Shown piece by piece: positions 48,254 through 59,822 of a stretch of 64,000 nt of DNA. Position 1 is the stretch's first letter. Each line of letters begins with the position of its first letter. A model generated the notes under the pieces. It was given only the letters and a program-made list of their open reading frames with translations. It did not search any database and was not told the origin of the DNA. Source of the stretch: Ctenosaura bakeri (taxonomy: Eukaryota; Chordata; Lepidosauria; Squamata; Iguanidae); contig CAOLHI010001426.1 in the NCBI GenBank assembly GCA_948474755.1, positions 82,001 to 146,000 on the forward strand. The letters run 5' to 3'. The position numbers and the translations under genes were made by a program.

Positions 48254-50643
48254 CTAATCGTGCGTCTGGCCGATGAGCCGGAGGACGGTCTCGACTGTCC
48301 GAGACTGGGCCGAACGGTGGAACGACGAGGTGGAAGATCGTCGCCAGGATGGGCGGAAGGTGGAGGCCCTGCGGGCTTGCGTGGCCGGCTGCAGCCCGAT
48401 CTTTTTGGCGGTCAGCCTCGCCTTGACGAGATTGTCCAAAGCTTCGTCTGTGGACGAATTGAATAGGCCTTCACCGTCGAAGGGGAGATCTTCAATCCTC
48501 CTTCTGGTGTCCTCCTGGATGTCGGCCGGTCGCAGCCAAGCATGGCAGCGGAGGCCGACGGATCCCGCCATGACCCGGGAGGCAATCTCCACTGCGTGCC
48601 TGGAGGAGGCCATCTGGTGCCGAGCGATGGAGATGGCCTCGTTGTAGATCACGGAGGAGGCTTGGCGGATGTCCTCCGGTACCGCCTCCATCGCCGGTTG
48701 CAGGCGATCGAGCACTTTTTTCAGGTATGCCGCGAGGCAAGCCTGAGTGTTGGACAGCCTGATCTGCAAGGAGGCAGCTGAATAGAACCTCCTTGCGTAG
48801 GCGTCCAACTTCCTGCCCTCTTTGTCCGGCGGGGTGGTGTGTTGCCTGCCGGAGCCCTTCGTCTGTGCCGACTCGACGACCACAGAGTTCGGTGCAGGGT
48901 GATTAAAGAGATAACCGGCGTTATCCTTCTGCACCCTGTAGAGGTGTTCTAACCGCTGCGGTATCGGCTGAGCCGAGGCCGGTCTATCCCAGGCGGCCTT
49001 CACCAGTCTGGATACCCGGGGCAGGAGAGGCAGCGGGGCCATGGAAGGTCGCTTCTCCTCGAAGACGGAGAAGGCTGGATCGTCGTCCTCCGGCTCCGCA
49101 TCGGTGATCTTAAGGCCGAGGGTAGTGGCCATGCGGAGCAGCATCGCAGAGAACTGGTGGACGTCCTCTGGAGCAGAATCTGGGATCGGGTCCCCGAATC
49201 CCAGCGGAGGAGACTCCTGGGAGGCCGCCTCAGACACCTCTGACTCCGCACTCGAGTCGTACGACTCCGAGCTCGGTGAGTCCTCTCGCCGCTCGCTTTC
49301 CGGCTCCTTCGTAGTCGCCGCAGGTGTTGCCTTCCTAGGCTTCTCCGCAGCCGGGGCGGTGGTAGCAGCAGCGTCCCGCTTGGGATGGCTGACTACTGAC
49401 TTCACCCTCTTGGTGGTGACCGGGGTAGTCTGGCAGGCTGACGTCGTCGTAGCCCGCTCAGTCACCACCGACTCCGTAGGGCGCGTCGCAGTTGCCGTGA
49501 CCCTAGGAGGTGGCGATATCGCCCGATACCGTGGTGAAGGCTCCCTCGCCCTATGATATCGAGGAGAGGGAGAGCGGCTGAAGGAGCGGCGGTCCGACGG
49601 AGATCGGCTTCGGCGTCGACGGTACCGAGCCTCGTCCCCTCTAGGCGAGCGCGATTCGCGCTGTCGACAAGGTGACCGGGACCTCCGGAAGGTCTCCCAG
49701 CGACTCGGGCCACGATGGTACCGATCCCGGTACGATGGCGAATGCGACCGATAGGAGGCCGGGCGCTCTCTCCATTCAGATTCCCTCGCGTACCTGGCCA
49801 CGTAGGACGCCGAGGTGTATCTGGAGGCAGACGAGCGAGGTTGTTCCTCTCTTGTCTCCCTCGGAGACGGCGAGGCCACCGGACGCTCGGAAGAGCGGGA
49901 CCGGGACCTGAAGGAGGTCGAACGCCGCTCCGGAGAAGCAGAGGGCTCTCTCTGCTGCAGGTCGGCCGACCTGCGACGGCTAAGAGGGCGGTGGCGCTCC
50001 TCCACCAGGGTTGGAGGGTCTGCCACAGGCGAGTCTGGGCGCTGTTGGGGAACGTCCTCGATCTCATCCTCCGAGAGATCGACAGACTCGCCTCGCCCTT
50101 TGGAAGGCTGCTGAGTAGGAGGAGGAGTAGGAGGTTGAACGTCGAGCGCTTCTTTTCCTTCTTCTTCTTCTTCTTCTCCTTCTCCTTGCCCTTGCCTCCG
50201 TCCGGAGCAGGGCGCTTTTTAGCAGGCGTCTCCGTAAGGGGAGCCTCAGCCTTCCTCGCCGTCGAGGATCCTTTTGCTGGCTTGGCAGCCGCCGACAGCT
50301 TCGGGATCCTCGGTAGCGCCGAGATCGGCGTCTTCGCCGGTACCGAGCCCGATACCGACGAGGTGGACGGAACGGCAGCCGCCGATACCGTCAATGGCGT
50401 GGTCGTCCTTTTGTCGGCCATCTTGGAAGTGGAGGTCTCGTCTATCGCCCGCAGGGACTGTTCCCAACAATAAGATTTGAGTCTCGCGGAGCGGTTGCGG
50501 AGAGTTTGGGGAGTAAAATCCCGGCAAATTGGGCAAGTCCGGATGTTGTGGGACTCGCCCAAACAGAAGAGACACTCCTTATGGCTGTCGTTGAGGGCAA
50601 CCTTGCGGCCGCAGGACACGCACTTCTTGAAGAGCGCGGACAT
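48254..50643 (-). pseudogene. DIRS Gag, one frame break
   Basis: The start MSALFKKCVSCGRK at 50643 is chosen because the other DIRS copy keeps the same start. Residues 24-37 form a CX2CX4HX4C zinc knuckle (CLFCLGESHNIRTC), preceded by C8/C11. A basic, Lys-rich stretch follows. In the AAG-rich run at about 50150-50185 the frame changes: the downstream part (EALDVQPPTPPPT, then to the stop at 48254) is one base off, equivalent to a one-base loss. That part contains an Arg/Ser-rich segment (YRRRRSRSPSDRRSFSRSPS) and a helical C-terminal region. Gag should package the RNA. The break could be a real mutation or, less likely, a frameshift site. Confidence 0.75.
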
Positions 50644-50818
50644 AAGACGAAGAACGCCAAACTGCGAAATCCAAAAAGACGAAAACCGAAGGGGGAGTCC
50701 GAAAGAGAGGTCAAAGACAGTCCGAAAGTCCGTAAAACCGTGAAAAAAAAACCGCAAGCCAAGCACAACGTGAGAGGAACAAACTGAAGAACCTTCCGTA
50801 CGCGGCGGCGGCCGAGAA

Positions 50819-50909
50819 AGAACTGAGGAGAGACCGTTGCTCGGCGGGAGGAGCATGCGCAGTACCGGCGTGGGGGAGGGGTTCCCGCCAAGCGAACAAG
50901 CTCTAGAAG
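50819..50909. repeat. DIRS inverted terminal repeat, 5' copy
   Basis: Exact reverse complement of 44993-45083. The next bases (CTCTCTTGCC) no longer match the DIRS end but belong to the flanking L2-like element, so this terminus is truncated. Confidence 0.93.
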
Positions 50910-51260
50910 CTCTCTTGCCAGAGAAGGAGTTCCAGAGCCTGGGAGCAGCCAACAAGAAGGTCCTCTCCCATGTTTTCCCAGACGAACCTATGATGAGCCT
51001 ATGGTGAACAGACAAGGCTATGGTGGACAGAGGGAAAGGTCTGTCCCAGAAGATCTCAAAAGATGGGTGGGCTTGTATGTGAGAACACAGCCCTTCAGAT
51101 AATCTGGACCTCCTGTACAGGGATTTATATGATGCAACAAGCTTACTGAAGCTAAGCAGATCTAGGATTGGTTTGTGCCTTAACGGGAGACATCTAAGAA
51201 GCCTAAGCATACTGCCTTGAAGCCTGTTACAGAAGAAGGTAAGAAATAAATGAACAATTA
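50910..51260 (-). mobile_element. 5' part of L2-like LINE split by DIRS
   Basis: On the minus strand it reads YKSLYRRSRLSEGLCSH and RTFLLAAPRLWNSFSGKRA, the C-terminal end of an L2-like reverse transcriptase (the AAPRLWNSL motif). The element continues on the other side of the DIRS insertion at 44895. The upstream limit is approximate. A short AC run follows at 51261-51276. Confidence 0.68.
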
Positions 51261-51276
51261 TACACACACACACACC

Positions 51277-52429
51277 ACTAAATACTCCTGAACCTAAAAA
51301 CCTTACAATGTGTATCTAGAATTCCAAAGGCATATTCCTAAGCATCTGTAAGTGCTTATGGTTTCTGATTCAGCTGACTGACAAGTGAGTCTCTCATAGT
51401 GTCACAGACCTTTTGCATGTCACTCACAAGCCTTTTTACTTTGTCTCAGTTGAGGGTGGTGGCTTTCATGTCACTGAAGTGGTGAATCTACTCCAGGCTT
51501 TTATCTGAACTTTAAAGGAGCTATCCAAGGTGCTCAACCTACCTCCCAAAGTAAGTTCAGCAACTTTCTATTTTTTTCCCCATTTTACATAAAACAAGCC
51601 AGCATAACAGAAAAAAGCAATTAAGGCATCTGAAGGGAACCGGACATTAAATGGAGGACTTACAGCTTTTGAAACAAAAGTGGTAGAAACATCCCAAGAA
51701 TCCAAAGCAGTATCCGTTACTGAATTTGCGTTGTCAAAACTATGTGCTCTAGAACTGTGAGAAGGGAGCAACCATCCATTCCCACTGCAGTTCTTCCCTC
51801 AACACACCCTAAAACTTTTTCTGTTCCAGAGGACTAAAAAGGAAGGGTTGGGGAATAAAAAAAAAATTTGCATTACCATTGCAGTATCAGAATTATTTTG
51901 GACGTATGTCTACGTTGTCTAGGTCTTTCAGACAGGAAGCAGTTCTACATTGCCTAGGGGGATGCCTTTTTCCTTGGTGACCTGATGGCTGTATGGTCTT
52001 TGGTTGAACATTACAACTTAAATATATATGAGATTCAACATTACAACTTAAATATATATGGGATTCATTGTTCAATCAAGCTCAACTTTATTGGGGCAGT
52101 GAAATCTTTCCTGTTCATTAAATCACATTCAACACCCACCTAGTCTATCAGAGGCAAACAGCTTTCATTACACTTTCTACTTGGAGAGGTACTGCCTGAA
52201 CCCCAAAAATACACTGTGCTGTTCATGTACTGCCATATTGTCCATAATATCTTTTAACATATAAGTGAATGGTAGTCTCACCCACTCATAAAAAGAAAAA
52301 AATAAAGAAGCACACTAAATGTTCTGGTAGTCACTGATGATCCAGTCACTCTTTGTGACAGAATGCTAGAGAAATGACCCCACCAATACTGCCCATTCTA
52401 GAAAATTTAGCTGTACTCTAAGAATGGGT
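51277..52429. other. LRBA intron, one tandem duplication
   Basis: AT-rich intron with no gene or family recognised. It contains a 30-bp tandem duplication, listed separately. Confidence 0.5.
52007..52066 (+). repeat. 30-bp tandem duplication
   Basis: Two adjacent 30-bp units (52007-52036 and 52037-52066) start AACATTACAACTTAAATATA and differ at one position. Confidence 0.9.
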
Positions 52430-52903
52430 TAAACCTAGGAGTAGAGGATATCATTAAATACTAAAGTCAGAATCATCGAGGCTGCAGCATTTCCTATTTC
52501 TATGCATTTGTGAAAACTGTGCAGTGACGAATACTGATAGGAATATAATCAATTCATGTCAAATATGCAACTGGAGAAGCGTTCTATGGATACCATGGAC
52601 TTTTAAAAAGAGAAATGAATAGATCTTAGAGCAAACCAGGCCTTAACTCTCACTAGAAGTAAAGATGACTACACTAAAATTGAATACTTTGCACATATCA
52701 TGAGATGAGGTGACTCACTGGGGAAGATGAAAATGTGAAGACAGTAGAAAAAGAGAGTGACCACACAACAGCTGGATTGATTCAAAAAAGGAAGCCATGG
52801 CTCTCAGTCTGCAAGACCTACGTAGGGCAATTGATGACTGAGGATCTCAGAGGTCTCTCATTCATAGGGTTGCAATAAGTCAAAGTCAATTTGACAGCAA
52901 GTA
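52430..52903 (+). mobile_element. BovB (RTE) LINE 3' fragment
   Basis: The plus strand contains broken BovB C-terminal motifs and ends with LSLQDLRRAID-like sequence and the tail GTTGCAATAAGTCAAAGTCA/ATTTGACAGCAA. A SINE follows directly. Confidence 0.7.
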
Positions 52904-53106
52904 AGCCAGTGTAGTGTAGTGGTTTGAGTGCTGGACTATGGTCCTAGAGACCAGGGTTCCATTCCCACACGGCCATGGAAATCCACTGGATGATCGTGGG
53001 AACATCACACACTCTCAGCCCTAGAAAACTCCATGAAAGGGTCACCTTAGGGTTGTCATAAGTTGAAAATGACTTGGTGGAACACAACAACAACAACAAC
53101 AACAAC
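52904..53106 (+). mobile_element. Sauria-type SINE at the BovB tail
   Basis: It starts GTAAGCCAGTGTAGTGTAGT immediately after the BovB tail. It has a B-box-like GGGTTCCATTCCC and GGCCATGGAAATCCACTGG. It ends with GTTGTCATAAGTTGAAAATG and a long ACA/ACAACA run (to 53106). Confidence 0.87.
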
Positions 53107-53148
53107 ATGTGCATCATCTATCCTTTACCAAAATATTCTGCTTTAACT

Positions 53149-53390
53149 GTTGTATGTATATGTATGTGCCTTCATGCTGTCAGTCAACTTATGGCAACCT
53201 CATTAATTTCATAGGGTTTTCTTAGGCAAGGAATACTCAGAGGTGTTTTTGCTAGTTACTTCCTCTGAAATATCATTTACAGCACCTGGTATTTGTTGGT
53301 GGTCTCCCATCCAAGTGCTAAACAGAACTAACCTTGCTTAGCTTCTAAGATCAGACAGGATCTGGCACCTTTAGTACCTTCAGTATTTAG
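53149..53390 (-). mobile_element. 5S rRNA-derived SINE
   Basis: The minus-strand head is GATCCTGTCTGATCTTAGAA, then GCTAAGCAAGG and GCACTTGGATGGGAGACCAC, which closely follows the internal promoter half of vertebrate 5S rRNA. The tail contains AACCCTATGAAATTAATGAGGTTGCC-type sequence shared with the copy at 44428-44646. It probably has the same BovB-like end. Confidence 0.82.
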
Positions 53391-56300
53391 GACTATGCTT
53401 TAACTATAATTAGATGATAATTCAATTAACCTGCTGGCTCATGTTCAATAAACATAAATTTATTATTGGAACATAACAGTTTTCACATATTTCTCTGCCT
53501 TAATCCCCCCCCCATAAATTTAATTTTTACTCATTTTTCTTCTAGCTCAGTGCTTCTTTTCTTATGCAACACCTCGACACCATACATCTTCACTGACTCC
53601 TTGTTTTCATACCTGGTTAAGTTACAGCTTCTTACTTTTTAAGCACTCTATCTGACCTCTCTGTGTTTGTAATCTCTGATCTTTTGTTGCTTCTTATCTC
53701 ATGATCTCCATTCTTCCCATTCCTTTATACTTCTAAGACCCTGAGAGATCCTGCTCTCCCATCTCCACTAGTTTGCTGAGTTTCTATCATTTGTTAGAAA
53801 TTCTATTTGTATTAAATAACCATAATTCTTCAGCTGTTTTTAAAAATTATTATTTTTCTTTTTCTTCTCATCTCCTTTCTTTATCCTTTTATTTTTATTC
53901 TCCTACTTCTCTGATACATGCCCCAAGTGCTGTGGTATTATTCTGATGATACACTCCCTTGTGATCTAAATTGTCCTTTGAGTATTACATTTTCACAAAG
54001 CATTTTGTATATTTCAGCTTGCAATATAATAAAGAATACTCTAACAAAGATCAGTACTGAGCTGTATATTATCCTGAGCACATACATGGTACATTGAGCA
54101 GCTGTTCAGGATCTGTTGTTGTGCCTTAAATGTTATTATGTTCATCCAATGTCTCAGCTTTTATCTCAAAGTTCTGCTTCTTTGTTTTACATAACCCAGA
54201 AGTAGCATTCAAATCTTACTTTTTTTCCTAAGTATTTTCATACAGAAGAACAAACTATTTTTGAATGCAAACATTAGTGCTATTATTTACATTCCCAACC
54301 TTTACTAGAGTGAAGGAAAGAAAAACTGCAGTCTCTCAAAAATCAACTTTCCAGACTTCTGAAGTAAATCTCGTATTGAAGCTGCCCACTAAGTGGTACA
54401 ATCACCCCCTTTTCACACTTTAAACTCTTCAATTGTCCCCCATAAATCAATCTTACCTAACGAATAATTATTACTCATCTTCTATTTTCAATCTGTCTGC
54501 ATCTGCAAGGCTCAGTAAGTCAAGCAAATAGCTATATAACTCAACCTAATTTTATGGATATTGGTTCTACTGAGTGATACTACCAGGAATATTATATTTT
54601 TCTCTAATATTAAGTAGAATAAAATCAACTCACTTCTTTTAGTTTACAGCAAACTAAACACCAATTTACAGTTTATTTCAAAAATAAAGCACCCTAGAGT
54701 TAAATATCACAAAAGCGGATTAATATATTAGATGAGTAATGAAATAATATTTTAAACATACTCTGGTATACAATCTAAATAGATATACAGTGCATATAAA
54801 TAGAATTTAATAGATACTTCATAGCTTCTCTCTAATGACAATATGCTTTAGATAATAAACATACATTTTAGAATGTATTTTGTAAATATCTTTTAAATAT
54901 TCCACACTTCAAAAAAATGAAAATTTAATAAATGTAAATAAGACAAACATCTCAACTTTAAGAGCATTTTATAAAGCATTACTGCAGCAATAAAAGCAGC
55001 CTCCTTTGTTTGTTTTGTATTAACTACTTGCTAAAACAACGTTCTAAATGCACAGTGGTATGCTGATACAGCTATATAATACATGGCAGAATCTAGAAAA
55101 ACCTGATTGTAATATTTAGAAAGAACATGTTTACTGAACATTCAGATTAAACTTTTTTTTTTTGTCTTATATAAGTAATCTGGAGGGTGAAGTGAGGGAG
55201 CTATGCAATAAAAAAGGGTGGTTTTAAGGAAAAAAACCCAAGCCATCACAAAGGAATTTAGCTTTAAGAGGATTATGCACACCTTCAGTTCCTGAAAGCA
55301 AAAGAAACCAATGTAGTGCAATTACGCCACAAAAGCTATCACTGCTTATAAAGCGTAGTGCAGCTGTTGGAGAAGAGGGCTACAGTGACAAACAGCTTCC
55401 CTGCTACAAAGGTGGCAGGAAATCTATCAAACTGGACAATAAAATTGCAATTGAGTTTCTTTGGCTTTTTATAGCAGCTGCATGTATCTTGATGTGTAGC
55501 TCTGCAAAACCTATCCAATTTTGCAGTGCTAGTTCCCTACAAACTTCTTCTTTATCAGAATGTGATGTTACACATTAACAGCATATGTATAAACACAAAT
55601 AATCCTATTCAGTCAGCAGTAGGCATTGAGATACAAAAAAACAAATTTAAAAATTCTCTTCCTGCAACTAGGTCTAACAAAACATTGCCTCAGCAATTTC
55701 ATGTCCCACAATATTTTGAAAATAATACAGCTCTTTTTCTGATTAAGAGAAGATGTAAAGAAATCTTGCTAAATTATTCATTCTCCACAAGACAAGTTGT
55801 TTCAACACTTTGAAAAGGCCTGCTGACTGTTCATTAATCCCTGCAAGCTTTCTTGTCTCTGAAAACAAGACTGAGCACTTTTTCATGGAGGCATCTACAA
55901 TCTGCACAAAATTACTTTGCACAAAATTCATGCCTTTTTCCCTTTGTGAAGCAAAGCCCCAAACATACATAGGAAGCACAGACTAGATCAGTGATCAAAA
56001 ACACACAAATAGCTGATCAGAAGCTTGTACTTTTTAAAAGTCCATGAAACAAGGGAACATCTATCATAGTTCAGCTTTGCAGTTTGCACCATTTGCATTA
56101 AGATAGTTCTTGCAAACTGAAAATTCTCTTGAAGTCAACAGAAAATATCTCACCATCTCACAGTCAAGAGAAAAATGTTGTGTTTTATTTTTTCTCATGA
56201 CAATGAGGCAAGAGATTTCTATCCCCAATATAAATCATACTCTTAAAGACATGTGAATTCCAACAAAAACATCTAAGAAATATTAAATATTTTTATGAAG

Positions 56301-59137
56301 AAAAATGGGGAAATTCTCAATTTTAGGACATTTGTCCTCATGATGTCAATGAAGGCATTTAATTGAGAATTCTACTGCATTTCAGGAATAAAATAAATTT
56401 GAGATCAGGCTGAACTAACCATCTCAATACAGCAATCTTTTATATTCTTATTTCTTCACTCATCATATTTCAGCACAGCAGTTCCAGGTTCCACCTGGCT
56501 CCTGTGTTCATGTACCTTCTAAGAAAGAGAAGCAGCGAAGCTAGCTAAGGCAGGAGTAATAGTATCCTTGCAGCCACAGTACCACTTTGGTGGTGGGTAA
56601 GTGGCCAGGCAATTACATTTTATTTGAAACTAGAGATGGGACAGCACATAATTGTAGGGGCAAGGCAATGGGAAGGAGGAAAGGTAGCAGTCTAACTAGA
56701 AAAATGGGAAGAACCTGAGTCTTACAGGAAGAATGGTCACATCATAAACCTGCTCTGCTCCTGTTTCATCTTTCTCCAGGGCCAAAGGGTAACACAGTTT
56801 ACACATTCTATTCTCAAGCTGTTCCTAGAAATCTCAAATTTATGAGTTACCAGCAGAATATATAGCACACGAATTAATGAGAAGGACAAAATAGTGATAT
56901 TGGACACAGAGTTAAACTACTTATATATGTGATGGTAGAAGGACACTTTGAAAGAGGCACAAGTTTAAACCATCAAAAGTATCTGCAGGAAGTGGAGGGG
57001 GGGCAGGGGAATTTAAAGAAAAAAGCCATGTCCTTAAGAAAGCTGAACTTTCTCCTCCTGTTATTTTCTTTCCTGCAGCCCATTTCCCACCATCCCATCC
57101 CCCAAGAGGAATTCTTCTCCTACTAAATTTATTTCCAGTGTCAGAGCTTGGCCAGGGGTAGTGGGGAAGGATTTTTGGCAACAGACTGCAGGGAAGAAAG
57201 CTGTGTGAGGATGTTCCATTTCACCACACCTGCAGCTTTTCTGTGCTCTTAAAATCCATTCTCACCTGTCTCTCTATACATTACCAAGGAAGATCCAGGT
57301 TCATATAAATGGATCTATGCCTATCATGAATAGACAGTCTCAAATGAACAGAGCTATTAGACGAAAGCCCAGAAGGAAGCTAGTCACAAAATAAATAATG
57401 GCATGTCCAGTTAGTCATGAAAAATTAAACAGAAAACAATGAAATCTTTGACAGCAGAAATCTCAAAATTATAGGAAACGTATACATTTTACAAACTCAG
57501 AGTGACAAACAATAATTACTTATTGAAGCATTTAGTAATATTAAATAATATCTTGAGAAATATGTAGGTTACTAACATGTTTCAGTTATAAACAGTCTTC
57601 AAAGTTTGTCTTCTGTTTTTCAAAAACACTATTTAAACTGGACAATACTACTGGGAGTTTTACCTTGTGAAAAATCCAAATCTGTTTAAATGACTAACAA
57701 GCCTATTTCTAGGCTTGGACAGTGTAGCCCAAGATTCAACCTCCAGAATTTACTGATCCATTTCAATTTTTAGTGGAACTTGTACCAACTCATATCTTCC
57801 TATTCATGTCAGTCATGTGATTATGCACCCCTCTTTCTTAAACAATGTAAGGAACCCTTGGATTAACACTGAACGAGTTCCAACACAAATTAACAGAAAG
57901 ATGATTCTTCAGTGGCAGAAACCCATGTAAACTTCACAGAGCCAGAAGGACTGGCTGATTAAACAACACCAGCACACAGGATTAAATGAGTTCAAACTAT
58001 GCATAGTTTAAGTATTGTTGCTTCATCGCATGACAAAAGCATACTCTTTATGTTTTAACTGTTACTATTAATGACAGTCCTCTGAAATTTAGAACATTAA
58101 ATCTGAATCCAAATCTCACCAGATTATTTCACATGAGCTACAAACTATCACAAGGCACTTTTAAAAATTATCAAATATTTGAAACTAGATACTATTTTAT
58201 CAATTGTAGATTCACTGTAGAGCAGTTCTTTTGCCACACCTAAAATACAACCACAATCTTAGAAAAGTAAACCTGTTGATTCACTTTTGCTGTTACTATC
58301 TCTGGGTTTACTAGTCTCATCTGGCACTAGCTTTCACACAATACAGCCAACAGAATAATTTTAAACCTAAACTATGCTGTGTACACACCAGACTGCCTAC
58401 AATCCATACACTGGTCGACTAAGAAAAAAACATAACTTAATTAGGTTCTATGTCTCCATCTAGAAAGTCACCCAGAATTATATAAAAATATTTGGGGGAG
58501 CAAAAAGGAAGGCAGAAAACAAAATACAACTTCATTCTAAAATGTGATTCTCAATTGAAGGAAGGTTATCACCATTACAAAAACTCTTTCCCTCAAAATT
58601 TTTGTGGCCACAGAAAATTAGTTCACTAGAAGGAAAGCTGATTTATTCCTTTACTCACGGAAAAAAATATACCCAGCTTCTTTTCTTCTCTTTGTTGGGA
58701 AAGAAAGCAGATTTTTCTCTAGTTTCTTCATTATACTTTAGCAATTCGTTGCACAGCCACTTGGTCTTTCTGAAAAGACACCATTTTGGCCTAGAAATAG
58801 ACTAGGTGCGCCACCTTGTGTCCCGAATTCACAGAAATCCACAGAATATACAATAAAGTGTCATGAAGCACAAAGGCACTCCTGAACATCAGACTTGCCA
58901 TCCTACTACCAAAATGTCATATCATCCACACTGTCATTGAACCTGAGGCTACACAAGATCAGCATGCTTTGATAACTTTCAGTTTTCAGGAAAAGCAATA
59001 TCTTCCCTCATTCTTTTGTAACGATTCAGATAATCTCATTTTGGCATAGCCCTTTTTTCAAGGCTCAACAGAATTTGAGAATTCTTTGAAATTATAAAGA
59101 ATTCATAAATATGTTTTGGTTATCTTAACACACTTAC
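53391..59137. other. LRBA intron, no recognised feature
   Basis: AT-rich intron upstream of the DIRS region. There is a T-rich run at about 55152-55163. No gene or confidently named repeat was seen. Confidence 0.5.
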
Positions 59138-59330
59138 CTTTGAGTGTGTGATTGCTAGAGTATCCACCCAAACACGCCAGCCACCCCATTCATATTTGAC
59201 TGCATGATAAAGTAAAATTCGAAAAATGGCATACACCATTTCAGTTATCTTCTGTTCATCAGAATTTCTGGGATTAAAATAGCAGAGGGAAAGCATCCAT
59301 TCCTGCCACACAGAACACTGCAGTAGACTC
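59138..59330 (-). CDS. LRBA: LRBA internal exon 4 of 16
   Basis: This 193-nt exon has acceptor TTTCAG and donor GTAAGT. One base finishes the Arg codon, then it encodes 64 residues including [32 protein letters not shown] and [16 protein letters not shown]. The [11 protein letters not shown] block is one of the most conserved stretches of the LRBA/NBEA N-terminal half. It ends on a codon boundary (AAG). The 20.5-kb intron that carries the DIRS element follows it. Confidence 0.97.
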
Positions 59331-59384
59331 CTGAAAAATTATTAACACAACATCAAATTAAGTAATAGAAACATGCTATTTTTA

Positions 59385-59439
<55 letters not shown>

Positions 59440-59440
59440 T
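59385..59440. repeat. (ATT)n microsatellite
   Basis: A nearly perfect trinucleotide run of about 18 units in the short intron between LRBA exons 3 and 4. It probably varies in length. Confidence 0.95.
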
Positions 59441-59698
59441 TTAAATTTATCTTCTTTCTCTCAGACTTGGGGCTCAAGACAAAAACAAACAAGCAAGCAA
59501 GCTACAAGCTAGAGACAACTGAAGTTTCAAAGGCCGTAAAAATGATGAATTAAGATGGACTAGAAATGTTTTCACCAAGTTCATGTGGCATTTTAACCAA
59601 AACACAGTGACAGCATTTGAAATATGTTGCCTGTTTCAACAACCATCTTAGAGTTTTTTAAGGTATATTGTATGTAAAGATATGTATTATCTACTTAC

Positions 59699-59822
59699 CG
59701 CCTATTGTCTCTGCTGCTATTAAAAAGCTTAATCATATCAGAGAGGAAAACTCGGTGGACTTCCATAGTTTCTGGGCACTGTGGAGAGTTACGCAGCAAG
59801 GTTGCAATAACTTTCAGAACCT
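59699..59822 (-). CDS. LRBA: LRBA internal exon 3 of 16
   Basis: This 124-nt exon follows a long T-run acceptor (T12-GCAG) and ends at donor GTAAGT. Two bases complete the split Gln codon, then the frame reads VLKVIATLLRNSPQC and on to FLSDMIKLFNSSRDNR. The SDMIKLF motif is typical of the neurobeachin family. It leaves two bases of an Arg codon that the next exon completes. Only 368 bp separate it from the next exon. Confidence 0.95.

Larger units (their letters stand above)
44896..50909 (-). mobile_element. DIRS-type retrotransposon, nearly complete
   Basis: This GC-rich 6.0-kb element lies in the sense orientation of LRBA. In transcription order it has a 5' inverted terminal repeat, gag (one frame break), RT/RNase H/methyltransferase-like ORF, tyrosine recombinase ORF, internal complementary region, and 3' terminal repeat with its outer end at 44896. 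The group uses a tyrosine recombinase instead of an integrase and is thought to integrate through a circular intermediate. The 5' outer end (about 75 bp, judged by the copy at 1-718) is missing, and the element meets L2-like sequence at 50910. The terminal repeats are identical over 91 bp and the internal complementary region over 60 bp, which points to a recent insertion. Confidence 0.93.

Noticed and set aside
49715..50473. 252-codon plus-strand ORF inside the DIRS element
   Set aside because: It is antisense to gag in GC-rich DNA and reads as a low-complexity shadow with no recognisable domain.
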